A program made the position numbers and the translations under genes. DNA of 64,000 bases from Gracilariopsis chorda (taxonomy: Eukaryota; Rhodophyta; Florideophyceae; Gracilariales; Gracilariaceae). Location of the stretch: NCBI GenBank assembly GCA_003194525.1, contig NBIV01000232.1:62001-126000 (forward strand), given 5' to 3'. The notes beneath the pieces were generated by a model. The model worked only from the letters and a program-made list of their open reading frames with translations. It ran no database searches and had not been told where the DNA came from. Positions 46,741 through 55,918 of the stretch are shown one piece after another (the first letter of the stretch is position 1; every line of letters begins with the position of its first letter).

Positions 46741-48126
46741 ACGGGATTTTATTAGGGAGGCTCCGAGAAAGAATGAAGAGCCTTGGTATTTAACATTAGA
46801 GTTTTTAAATCTAGGCGTTTTAAATTTGATGTTCTTAGCATTAAGAAAGGTTTTATGTTATAGTAATAACCTTCATATTTAAGTTTACGGTGTTCAAATG
46901 TAAGGGTGTTTAGGGGATTATTTTAGCATTAGAAAATGTTTTATGTTATTTTAATGCCTTGATATAGCCATGTTAGGAGGTTTTAGTTGTTTTAGATGCA
47001 CTTGGAGAAGAACGGGAGATGTACAAAATTTTCTATCGACGTACCGTGGGGGGGGTGAATACTGAAAAGAATGTTTTCCGTATTAAATTAGGCTTGGTAG
47101 GGACCTGGGATGTCGTTTTCAAGGTTTAGCGCTACCGGGTGTTATGGTTTTGTTTTTGCTCGCTCGGTAACGTTTTAGCCGCTTCCGTTTTGATAAGCAG
47201 CACTTTTCATGATTATGGATGTAGCAGAGTATTCAAGGTTGGACATTGCATAATGAAAATTGCATGATCTAAAAAAACGTGTATATGGCCTAGTTATCTA
47301 GGCGTAAAAATATGTGATTAGATCGTCTTAGGGGTAAAAATTGTGATTGGCCGTACACTAAAGAAATGCAAGTTCTATTCAGTTTTGTATTTAGAGGTTT
47401 TGTTTTAGGGCCGTTTTCGCGATGAAGTCTAGGGGTTTTCTAGAGGTTGTATTGGTATTACAGGTTTCACTTCTAAACACTTTGGGCGGTTGCACTTAGA
47501 TTCCTAGGTTTTAGTTTATTAGTGTTTTTATGTCTAAGGGGTCTAAGGGTTTCTAGGGGAGTTAACAGAAACAGAATTGTCTTGGATAGCATGTGCTGTT
47601 CTGGAGGGGGTTTTTCGACGCTACGGGGTGGGCGTTGTGTGCTGGAGAAGTGTGCAGTGGTATGCAGAGCACGTTTTGTCATAAAGCGATCATTAATTGG
47701 ATTCTTGTTTTGTGCGTCGCTGTAGGTGATGTACATTAGAAACTAGTGCTGCCGTAAGTTAAAAAGATGGTGGCATGGCTATGGGATTACCGAACTCTGA
47801 TGCCTTGGGGTGTTTTAGGGTCGCGCGACCTCCACGGCGATGAACGTAGTGGTGGTTTTAACACTGCACCATAAAAATTGTAACTCTTTTGGAGGGTAGT
47901 GGTCAAGCGACCACCGTGTGCATGTACGACAGGAGGTTTTCCTGTCATACATGCATAATACAGATAAGAATACAGTAGAAGGAAGTGGAAGGTGTGATTC
48001 GTTTTGGTCGCACATGCGCGTTTGTAAACGTGTGAGGATGTTTAGGGGAAGAATATACGTAACGATTAGAAACACGTAAAGGTTATGGCCACACATTCAT
48101 TGTTACCAGCATGGTGTCACCCAAAG
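46741..48126. other. T/G-rich spacer
   Basis: The plus strand is strongly T/G-biased with many TTAGG and TTTAGGGG words, though no regular telomere array. A ~25-bp direct repeat (TTAGCATTA...TTTTATGTTAT) occurs at about 46842 and 46924. No gene is recognised. Confidence 0.4.
47920..47954. terminator. 15-bp-arm hairpin downstream of the RecQ gene
   Basis: GCATGTACGACAGGA and TCCTGTCATACATGC pair with one mismatch around a 5-nt loop. It lies about 170 bases beyond the minus-strand helicase stop; a 3' end role is only a guess. Confidence 0.3.
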
Positions 48127-50730
48127 CTATACAAGATTAGTTGTAGATTTGTAACAAGTTACGACGAGTAAAAGATTGGGAACGGCCCTGCGGTCTGTTT
48201 TTGTCAACCAAAAGTGGAAAAGTTGGTTTTGTTGCTGTACTTTAGCAGATTCGGATGTACTGCTCGTAGCAATATTCTTGAACTGAGAGTTCCGTTCTTC
48301 GTCAAAGAGGTTGAGTGCAATGGTGTTGCACATGTTTGGGTTTTTACACCAGAGAAGCCATGCATTCTCGCGCAGTGGGATAAACTCAAATGCCCGAGTA
48401 CCATATATCTTGGGGTCTGAATGGGTCTCTAGTCCCTTGCAGTATCTCATATGGCATTTGCAGCAGTTCCTGGGTGGGTTCTTGTTGTGTGGGCACTGAA
48501 CCGCGTTGTGGGAGTCCGAGAAGCATCGATAGCATCGAATGGATGCATAGAAGCATACATGGGTTTCCTTGGTTACGGGAGTTTGAGCTTGGATAAGACA
48601 CGGAACGCATAAAGAGTGGAGACGGTGTGCTATCTCCTGAATGTGGCGCACAATACGAGCGAGGGGAATGGAGTTGATGCGACGAAAGAAGGGAGCAGAA
48701 ATGTTAGACTGAAACAGGCTGGTGTGCCCCTCTAAAGAAGAGAAAGGAGTGATGAAGGGCGGCGAAGACTAGAGGAGGTTGTTTTTTAGGCGTTTGACTG
48801 AACTGGTGGCTGCGGACGCCGAAGGGAGTGGTTGTAGCGATGGGAGAGAACCATTGTATGGCGGCATTTGAAGGTTTGTGCTTTGGTCAGGTAGTATGAA
48901 TGGTGACATGTGAAGTGAAGCTGTACCTTTGGAGGCTATAGGTGTTTGATTTGCAGGAGAGGGTTTGGGTTCGGCAGGCTGTGACGTTATTTTTGCGGTA
49001 GACGTGTTTTGGGTAGGTGTGGTGGGAAAGGGGTTTGAAGTTGCGGATTTGTTTCGCAAATGTCACAGTTCACAGCGTCTTTGGTGAATAGACAAATGCT
49101 TGGTTTGGTTCCATTAATTTGGGGGTAAAGAGTGCTACGGTGGCACACGAACGTCAGTTTCATCCACGTCTGCATTTGGTTCTAGCGGTCTGTGGCAAGC
49201 GAGTCGAGATAAAATCGGGCGATGTCGTTGGGGTTTTGGTTGTTTGTAGAGAAAAGAATATCCTGTATCATTTAGAAGTACGATTTTGAGTACATGATGA
49301 TGCACCGTGCGTTTTGGCCGTCACGACCCGCCCTTCTGGCCTGCTGGACAAGGTCGGCGAGACTGGCACAGCGTCCAAAAAAAAAACACTAGTCGAACGT
49401 TTGGAGTGTCGAGACCTGTTTCAAAGGCGGAAGTGCAAGTCATGAAAATAACGGTTTGCGTTACGGTGGCAAATGGTGGAACGGAGAAGCGATGGAGCCA
49501 ATCGTCGTGTGCTTTCTCTTCTTCGTGGGCGGATAAGCCAGCGTGATGGACCAGGCAAGTGAAAGATGTGGAAGGGAACTGGTGAGATAGTGTTCCTTGT
49601 ACGTATTGTTGAATGACGCTATGTAGTTGTTCTGTAGCGGAGCGTGTGAGTGTGAATAGGATGATGCGGACCAAAGATTCAGTACTTGCCGTGAGCAATG
49701 TTGAGACTTGTTGTTGGAAGTACGGGACGCCTGTCTGAAGCAGATGTTGGAAAAAGCTTTGATAGGTACCTGCGGCAGTACGAATTCGAGGGGCTTTTAC
49801 GCTTGGGGAAGCGTCGTATACGGAGAAGCGGATATTGTTACGGGTGATGGAAGTGGTATAAAGGTAAGCTGTTAGTACTGAGAGCTGTGATAGGAGGAGT
49901 GGACGATCGTGAAGGGGCACGGTGGCACTGAGCAGTACACAGGGTATATGGGTGGGTACCATGGAAAGCGCATGGTGGATGTGTGCGAGGGATGGGCGAA
50001 AGTGTTGCCATAACAGAAGTAAATGAACTTCATCCACCATGATACGGGCCAGTTTTTGTTTGTGCAACAAGCGTTGAAGCAGGGGGTTGAAATAGGCGGC
50101 TTCAAGCACTTCGACTGACAATATATAATCATCCGCAAATGTTTCCATGCCGCCATTAGTGTGCAGGGATGTGCTGCTTTGAAGCTGAAAGGCTGCCGCA
50201 CATTTTCCGTACTCGTTAAGGAGGACTTTGAGAGGAACGATAATGATGGAAGAATATGAGCCCTTCTCCATGTACATCAAGAGCGGTACACACATTGTTT
50301 TTCGGAAGGCGGTTGGAGTGAGCATAAGCATTTTTCCGTGCTTTTCAAACACGGAAACTATAATGGTAAACTGCGTAGGTGATTTAAACACTGAGAAGCT
50401 ATTGGCAAGAATTTGTCGGAGTGCGTTGAGAAACATGCCTTGTGGGTGTTCCTAATTGAGCTGTGGGGGTGTATGGAGTTATGCACCACCTCGTGAGAGC
50501 TCGGATAGGGGTGGGCGGCTGGGGAGTAGGGAGAATGGGTCCAGGGGTGCAAAGACGTAGTTCGGCGGATTATAAGGGAGGTGTGGAGGTGAGATGGGTT
50601 GTGATGCGGGAATGGGGCGCTTGGAAGGAGGGGTGGTGCTCTGTTTTTCAGGAGTGTCACGAAAAGAGCACTTCTTTGCGTCGTGCTTGCTCAAATTGAG
50701 TAGTGAGTGCCATTTGGTGGACCATTCTTT
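48127..50730 (-). pseudogene. RecQ-like helicase half of an OrsD-RecQ gene
   Basis: From the transposon border the frame reads KEWSTKWHSLLNLSKH, a Pro-rich linker with two stops, then a RecQ superfamily II helicase: FKSPTQFTIIV, a decayed Walker A (LTPTAFRKT), IIIVPLKVLL, the DEVH box (IMVDEVHLLLLW), LLSATVP, RIILFTLTRSATEQL, HHAGLSAHE and TSAFETGLDTPNVRLV. A ten-A run at 49377-49386 shifts the frame; motif VI follows in another frame as VQQARRAGRDGQ (Gly to Arg in QxxGRxGR). A zinc-binding RQC-type segment (FVCHRSTLYPQ...AVNCDIC, about 49160-49050) and, after a further shift, a perfect CCHC knuckle at 48493-48534 end the protein. Unwinding of DNA is the family role; this copy is dead. Confidence 0.85.
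48493..48534 (-). other. CCHC zinc knuckle at helicase C-terminus
   Basis: CYRCFSDSHNAVQC has exact C-x2-C-x4-H-x4-C spacing and is followed by a Cys/His-rich tail (NCCKCHMRYC). Confidence 0.75.
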
Positions 50731-50756
50731 GTACGTCGGTGTTCTCGGAATGCTAG
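50731..50756 (+). repeat. Left terminal inverted repeat of the 8-kb transposon
   Basis: Starts GTACGTCGGTGTT and ends GGAATGCTAG; the partner at 58696-58721 differs only at C/T in the middle. CTAG words recur just inside the end (50767, 50813, 50824, 50919). Confidence 0.8.
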
Positions 50757-50982
50757 ATAAGGGTGCTAGATCGCAAGTTTGTTAGGCAATCACTCAAAAA
50801 AACTACGAAAACGCTAGATTCTGCTAGTTCGTGGTGGTTGGCAAGCAAAAAAAAAAATTTTTCGGAAATCACTCTTTCCTATTTTCTATTGTCATCCGTC
50901 CCTAGTACCGCACTTCGCTAGTTTCAAGTTTAGAGCAAGTTCTTTGCTCACTAAACGCTAGTTAGAGGGCTCGAAATGGCGC

Positions 50983-51003
50983 TGGCCGCGTAGCGGCCAG
51001 CGG
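50983..51003. repeat. 9-bp perfect inverted repeat
   Basis: GCTGGCCGC, GTA, GCGGCCAGC, in the non-coding end of the transposon downstream of the coiled-coil gene. Confidence 0.6.
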
Positions 51004-51175
51004 CCCCACCCCCATGCAACCCAAATTAACTTACATATTTCCATCTCGTGGATTTCAAACTTCAAATTGTCAAAGTTTGGAGCCCAACTGTTCTCTCAGC
51101 CTCACTGGGTGGCACCCACACTCTTGAACACCAAACATAAAACCTCCCTTACCATCCTTACCATCCTTCTTCTCC

Positions 51176-51934
51176 TTATCCTCTCATTCCACGCCTCCTC
51201 TTCAACCGACTCTCACCTTCTATTCCTTCGTCGTCCTTCTCCTCCAACCTCTTCCTTACAGCCCCTCGACCGGGAGTAACAGGAGTGCCTTCCCCGACAA
51301 CAGCTCTCCCTTCCGCATCACACACCTTCTTCTGCATTTCCTCGATTAGATGCACAGCCCTACCAACCAGTAAAAGTTGCTTCTCCAACACCAAAACCCG
51401 TCTACGCATCTCCTCGTTCTCCTTCCACAGTCTCCTCAGCTCCTCACCCACACACGCCACAACCCCATCGACATGCATTTCCGCCCACACCCCAGCCTCC
51501 CTTGCCCTCCTACGCAGCTCAGCCACAGCACCCATAGGCACCCCTTCCTCTGAAGAACTCAGCACCATCCCCCCCATCTCCACCACAACCTCCTCGATAC
51601 ACTCATCCAAACGCTCCTTAAGCCCTCCGCCCACGCTCCTCACCAGTTTCTTCACATCGCGGTAAAACCGACTCATTCGCCCCGCCCCACCTCCTCCTCC
51701 TCCCCGTCCTCCTCGACTTCCCTCGCCCTCACTTCCCTCCCCCCCATCCCCTCCCATCATCGTCCCAACCCCAAGCTCCCCGAACCCAACAACGTTCCTT
51801 CCCTTGCCCTCTTCACCATCACCCTTCCCTTCCTCCTCCTTCTTCGTCCTTGGAGGCGTCTCGGGGACCTCCCTCTTCTCCGCTTTATCCAACAACGCCA
51901 GTAGCTGCTCATCATTCACGTCCTCGCTAGACAT
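51176..51934 (-). CDS. Gly-rich coiled-coil protein, transposon cargo
   Basis: An uninterrupted ORF of about 252 codons starts MSSEDVNDEQLLALLDKAEK. Charged N-terminus, then a Gly/Glu-rich linker (GGDGGEGSEGEGSRGGRG). About 150 residues of amphipathic helix follow (SRFYRDVKKLVRS, GEELRRLWKENEEMRRRVLV, HLIEEMQKKV). It ends in a nuclear-localisation-like cluster (RLKRRRGMRG). GC content is far above the flanks. It may be a DNA-binding accessory protein of the element or a structural protein; no family is recognised. The ATG at 51934 was chosen over upstream GTG codons. Confidence 0.6.
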   Translation of the reverse strand: MSSEDVNDEQLLALLDKAEKREVPETPPRTKKEEEGKGDGEEGKGRNVVGFGELGVGTMMGGDGGEGSEGEGSRGGRGGGGGGAGRMSRFYRDVKKLVRSVGGGLKERLDECIEEVVVEMGGMVLSSSEEGVPMGAVAELRRRAREAGVWAEMHVDGVVACVGEELRRLWKENEEMRRRVLVLEKQLLLVGRAVHLIEEMQKKVCDAEGRAVVGEGTPVTPGRGAVRKRLEEKDDEGIEGESRLKRRRGMRG

Positions 51935-52176
51935 GGCTACTACACGCCCCACCACAACGGCGCACCCGTTCCTAACCCAACCACCAAGCGAGCACTCCCC
52001 AGGTACTTATCCAACCGCATTTTTTCACTCGCCCGTTTTCGCGCCATTTCCCACCGAGTCGTGTCCCACCAATAATCTGAAACGAAAAATTTAGAACGAC
52101 ATTAGTTTAACACTTCCTTCAGTTTACAACTCTATCACACTAACTTAGGTATGTACAGGTAGAACTACGAACGTGT

Positions 52177-53040
52177 CTAAAGAAATGGTTCAAAACGAGA
52201 ACCAACAGGCCTACAGTGCTCTCCTAGATTCGCAACATACCTTCGAAAATGGTACTCCAAGTCCATATCCACAGCCATACCCAAAAGAAGCAGCACGAAA
52301 AAGATAGTATTCTCCACTACAGGCGCGAGTCCCCTTACCTTGTGCAAAGAAGTATCGCTCAGGAACGTGAAAATCAAGTAGGTAAACACAACAGGGAACA
52401 CCCTTCCGATATAGAGCCTCATAGTAGCCACACCATCTCTAAACCCAAGCACCTTATTCAAACCACCGTATACGGTCCTGCACACATCCAAAATCAGCCC
52501 AACACTACCTCTCTGCACATATGGGAGCTCTCTCTCATTGTTAATGCTGTCCCTAGTCACAAAAAACATCGTTAGCCGTTCAACCACATACGACATACCC
52601 CCAAACATGAAACCACCAGTGAAAAATGCAAGAGCACCAGTCCTAAGTTCCATTCCAATCGAAATTGGCGCTTCCAAGAAGTGATAGCCAACAAAAATAC
52701 AAACATTCAACGGCAAAAGACCTGCCATCGTGAATCCAAGTAGTCTGTTTCGAATCACAGAAATCCGTGCCATTCGCTGGCTGTCCCGCAAAGGTACGTA
52801 TGCCAATGAACCAAAATGCCTTCTATGCAATGCAAACACCATATCGAAGATAAACAAATGCAAAACAGTCTCCAGAATTACCACAATCAACATCTTCGGA
52901 GACATTCGAACATCCCCTACCACATAATGCATCAAAAGCGGTTTCAATACCCCATAAAGAGCACCAATGGCTAATGAAAACAGAAACGCATATGCGCACC
53001 AAGCCCATGCTTTTCGCTTTTCCTCGCGTAGCCGGCATTT
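52177..53040 (-). CDS. Six-helix membrane protein, transposon cargo
   Basis: An open frame of about 287 codons with roughly six hydrophobic helices: AFLFSLAIGALYGVLKPLL, LIVVILETVLHLFIFDMVF, LLGFTMAGLLPLNVCIFVGY, GALAFFTGGFMFGGMSYVV, VFPVVFTYLIFTFL and TIFFVLLLLGMAVDM. The first in-frame ATG (52932) cuts helix one, while a CTGAC...ATAG acceptor ends at 53041, so a first exon probably lies upstream. No stops or frameshifts. Not recognised as a transporter family. It ends about 240 bases after the coiled-coil gene begins upstream of it, same strand. Confidence 0.6.
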   Translation of the reverse strand, partial: KCRLREEKRKAWAWCAYAFLFSLAIGALYGVLKPLLMHYVVGDVRMSPKMLIVVILETVLHLFIFDMVFALHRRHFGSLAYVPLRDSQRMARISVIRNRLLGFTMAGLLPLNVCIFVGYHFLEAPISIGMELRTGALAFFTGGFMFGGMSYVVERLTMFFVTRDSINNERELPYVQRGSVGLILDVCRTVYGGLNKVLGFRDGVATMRLYIGRVFPVVFTYLIFTFLSDTSLHKVRGLAPVVENTIFFVLLLLGMAVDMDLEYHFRRYVANLGEHCRPVGSRFEPFL

Positions 53041-53343
53041 CTATGTCAGGCCTTCGCAGCGAAGCGGATTTCCTGGGACAATGCTTCTTCGTCTTCGTAG
53101 AACTCTTATTCCGGCCGAGAACCACGCTGCAATCTTGAAGCGTTCGCGTGATCAAGTTGTCGTGGCACCCAGTCGCGTAAGATGCTCTCGTGATCACGTC
53201 TGCTCGGTTCAGGCGACGTGAGCATCTATACTTTTGAAATACATGGTATTGAAGACGTTTCCTGACAACCATTAAGTTCATTTAGGCGGCGCTGCAATGC
53301 ACCTGTATTGATTTTGCATTGGTATTCGAAGTTTGTTTTTGGG

Positions 53344-53429
53344 GGTGGAGGTCCGTGGACCGGAGTGTCGTGGCGCTTCATCAGGCGCCTGATGAAGCGC
53401 CACGACACTCCGGTCCACGGACCTCCACC
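53344..53429. repeat. 86-bp perfect palindrome
   Basis: Two 43-base arms (53344-53386 and 53387-53429) are exact complements with no spacer; the centre is CAGGC/GCCTG. It lies between the divergent membrane-protein and methyltransferase-SET genes. Confidence 0.95.
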
Positions 53430-53440
53430 ACGTGGCGGCC

Positions 53441-53572
53441 AGCAGTTCCGAAAATCAAAAAATTAGTTTAAAATTAGTGTCTGGAATGAACGGACATCTG
53501 CGGTACGACCTAGTAGGTCATGGGCGGAAGATGCATGGTTCATTTTACACTAATTTTTTGATTTTCTGAACA
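53441..53572. repeat. ~130-bp unit with ~31-bp inverted ends, possible intron
   Basis: The ends (CAGCAGTTCCGAAAATCAAA and the complement of TTTGATTTTCTGAACAGCTG) match with three differences. The right arm includes TTTTCTGAACAG, a good 3' splice site exactly before the methyltransferase frame. It is MITE-like in shape. Confidence 0.6.
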
Positions 53573-53573
53573 G

Positions 53574-55388
53574 CTGGGTGGGGATAATGAGGTCGAAGAG
53601 GTGGTGGAGAGTGTGGCTGCTCCAAGAGCTACTACTCGTCTGCAGACAACGACATTGTCTCAGAGACTGACGTACAGCGTGAAGGAGACTGGTGTTCAAC
53701 CTCCACCGTATCCGAAGACTTTAGATCAGTTGATGTCGTACGAGTACTGTGAGAGGCAGATGTCCCGCAGCTTCCGTCTTCACAACTGCAGTTTCCAAGA
53801 CCTTGTCGAAGTCGACGACAACAAGTCCGGGGACAGCGAACTATCCATTGAAGGAAGGGTACAGTTCGTGCTTTCGGATCCCCCATATGGGACTCGTGCG
53901 GAGCGTAATCGGGAGAACAGTGGTCATGATGTTCTCACCGAGAAGACCATGGCCCGGGCAGGGAAAAGAATTTCAAAGTTGCTACGTCCCGGTGGGCATG
54001 TTATATTGTTCTGCTCGTGGGATCAGATACAGAAGTGGCGGGAGGTGCTGCGGAGTGTTACGTACACAGATGACTCTGGCACAACTCGTTTTTCTTTTGT
54101 CGTGGACGAACAACCCCTCCAGTTCGTACGATCCATGGGGAACTCGATGGGTAATCCGGGAAGGCGGAGCTGTCGGCTGTACCAGACGTCGGAGTATGCC
54201 GTACATGCAGTGCGCTCTGGGGTCCCGTATTCCCAACAGCACAGAATGGTGAACTATGAGAACTTTAATTTTATCCCTTCACGCTACCCGGCATATCACG
54301 CAATCATAGACCAGGTGCCGCCTATGTCTTATGGCGAAACTCTGCTATGGAATGTGACAAACTCGGAGAGAATCACTACGAGGAAAAAGGTGCGACCGGA
54401 ACAGAAGTGTAGGGCATTGCTGAAGGAACTCATTTGCAGGTTTAGTCAGCCAGGAGACCTAGTGGTTGACCTCTTTGCGGGGACGTTCTCTACAGCGATG
54501 GCATGCATGGAACTGCCGAAGCACCGGATATTTGTAGGATGTGAAGACGATAAAGCTTGCTTTGAACACGCAAAGCATGCTGCTATTGTTCGTTTTGCTT
54601 CTATAATCCGGGAGGGAAACACCAATCTTGAGAAGAACCAAGAGCTCAGGAAGATGGCGCATACTGTTGTCATCGCATTTCCAATGGGCAGATTGAGGCA
54701 TACCTTGTCATGGAAGGCAGTCAATGGCTTTTCTCCGTACCAGATGCTTCCCCCACACGTCGTCCAGTTCCTGTCGACGCTGTGGAGAAGTGAAGAGGTA
54801 GCCAAATTGGGTAAGAGCAGGACCTTCGATCAATGGCCTAGCGTGCTGCAGGGTAGGATGAATCTGGAGAACATGAACTCGCTGCTGGCAATGGAAGCTG
54901 TGCATTATGGACTACGAATCAGCAAGTCTACTATTCGCCACGATAACGCTGGTGTTGGAGTGTTTGCAACTCGTCGAATTGCTGTAGGGGAGGTAGTGTG
55001 CTACTTCTATGGGACACTCGTGTATCATGATCTGACGAACCGTAAAGAAGTGCACAAGACCTACGGGGACGGAGTTATGGGTGTGACGAAGGATCGCTTT
55101 CGAAAATATGCGGTGGAGGTGGATGTTCATGGGCATCAGTTCTCTGCACTACCTCATCGGAGAACACTGAACCATGGAAAACAAACCAACCCGATTCTTT
55201 GGGTTGTTCCAGCTCCGTTTTGTGTTGCAGGGTATATTAACGACCCTAAGTATGTCGAAGGCGATAAGGACTTAGATGCTACGGTAGATGGCCTTGTGAA
55301 AAAGCGTGAGGCTAACGTGCGGATGAAACGTTCACCTGGCCTAGGGCGGCACGGGAAAAGTTGTTTTCGCTACTTGGGTATGACTTGA
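53574..55388 (+). CDS. DNA amino-methyltransferase fused to SET domain
   Basis: About 600 open codons. The methyltransferase has motif IV DPPY (QFVLSDPPYGTR, about residue 93 counted from 53601), LLRPGGHVILFCS, then a specificity-like region, and later the SAM-binding motif I (GDLVVDLFAGTFSTAMACM, about 288-302). The order IV before I is the beta class of N4-cytosine/N6-adenine methylases. The C-terminal ~150 residues form a SET start: GVGVFATRRIAVGEVVCYFY, KTYGDGVMGV, PFCVAGYINDPKY, ANVRMK. There the frame leaves the family: the NHxxxPN-equivalent and the final ELFxxYG motif, kept in the copy at 62 kb, are missing, so SET activity is doubtful. An acceptor at 53573 implies an upstream exon; first in-frame ATG is 53730. 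Divergent from the membrane-protein gene across the palindrome. Confidence 0.8.
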   Translation: MGGDNEVEEVVESVAAPRATTRLQTTTLSQRLTYSVKETGVQPPPYPKTLDQLMSYEYCERQMSRSFRLHNCSFQDLVEVDDNKSGDSELSIEGRVQFVLSDPPYGTRAERNRENSGHDVLTEKTMARAGKRISKLLRPGGHVILFCSWDQIQKWREVLRSVTYTDDSGTTRFSFVVDEQPLQFVRSMGNSMGNPGRRSCRLYQTSEYAVHAVRSGVPYSQQHRMVNYENFNFIPSRYPAYHAIIDQVPPMSYGETLLWNVTNSERITTRKKVRPEQKCRALLKELICRFSQPGDLVVDLFAGTFSTAMACMELPKHRIFVGCEDDKACFEHAKHAAIVRFASIIREGNTNLEKNQELRKMAHTVVIAFPMGRLRHTLSWKAVNGFSPYQMLPPHVVQFLSTLWRSEEVAKLGKSRTFDQWPSVLQGRMNLENMNSLLAMEAVHYGLRISKSTIRHDNAGVGVFATRRIAVGEVVCYFYGTLVYHDLTNRKEVHKTYGDGVMGVTKDRFRKYAVEVDVHGHQFSALPHRRTLNHGKQTNPILWVVPAPFCVAGYINDPKYVEGDKDLDATVDGLVKKREANVRMKRSPGLGRHGKSCFRYLGMT

Positions 55389-55918
55389 TAGCAAGACGTG
55401 TGAGACCTCAGGAGGGGACGGAGCTTGATGTGGAATTGAAGAAGCAGTTAGAGGAAGCGAGAAGCAAGTTAATGGGAAAGGAGGTAGAGAAGAGCCGAAT
55501 CTTATGTGCATGGAGAATGAGTGCGATTGACGATCTTACATATTCTGGATTTCAAGTTGCTCGAAGGTTAAGGGACTTTGGTGGGGAGGACATGTACTTT
55601 AAGAACGGAGCTGCGGTAGAAGTGCTGGCAGAGTTTATGGGATATGAGGTGGTACCGGGAGGCAAAGGGAAGACAGATTATGTGGATGGAACTGTGATGC
55701 ATTTGGCACGCTTGGATGCTTGGATCGGATGTGTTTTGACTGCGTTGGACACGAATGTGGGCCGTGGAGGAAAACGGCAGTTATTGTTTTCAAAGTTGTT
55801 TGGTGAGTATCTCCCGCTTGCTCTGGAGAACATAATTGGGGTGGCATGGGAGAGAGTGAGGGAACGGCACCATGAGGAATTGGAGAATGTTTGGATGTCT
55901 TGGAGTAGTGAGATTTGA
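55325..55918 (+). CDS. Hypothetical helical protein downstream of methyltransferase-SET
   Basis: A frame shifted from the SET frame opens after a TAA at about 55314 and runs to 55918 (WPRAAREKLFSLLGYDLIA, KQLEEARSKLMGKEVEKSR, LAEFMGYEVVPGGKGKTDY, LPLALENIIGVAWERVRE). It has no ATG before 55469. The true gene may begin in another exon or have lost its 5' part in the deletion that truncated SET. Its 3' end overlaps the convergent transposase end. No family is recognised. Confidence 0.5.
   Translation, partial: ETFTWPRAAREKLFSLLGYDLIARRVRPQEGTELDVELKKQLEEARSKLMGKEVEKSRILCAWRMSAIDDLTYSGFQVARRLRDFGGEDMYFKNGAAVEVLAEFMGYEVVPGGKGKTDYVDGTVMHLARLDAWIGCVLTALDTNVGRGGKRQLLFSKLFGEYLPLALENIIGVAWERVRERHHEELENVWMSWSSEI

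Noticed and set aside
47000..47520. Telomere repeat tract
   Set aside because: TTTAGGGG and TTAGG words are frequent but irregular and scattered in a generally T/G-rich strand; there is no tandem array.
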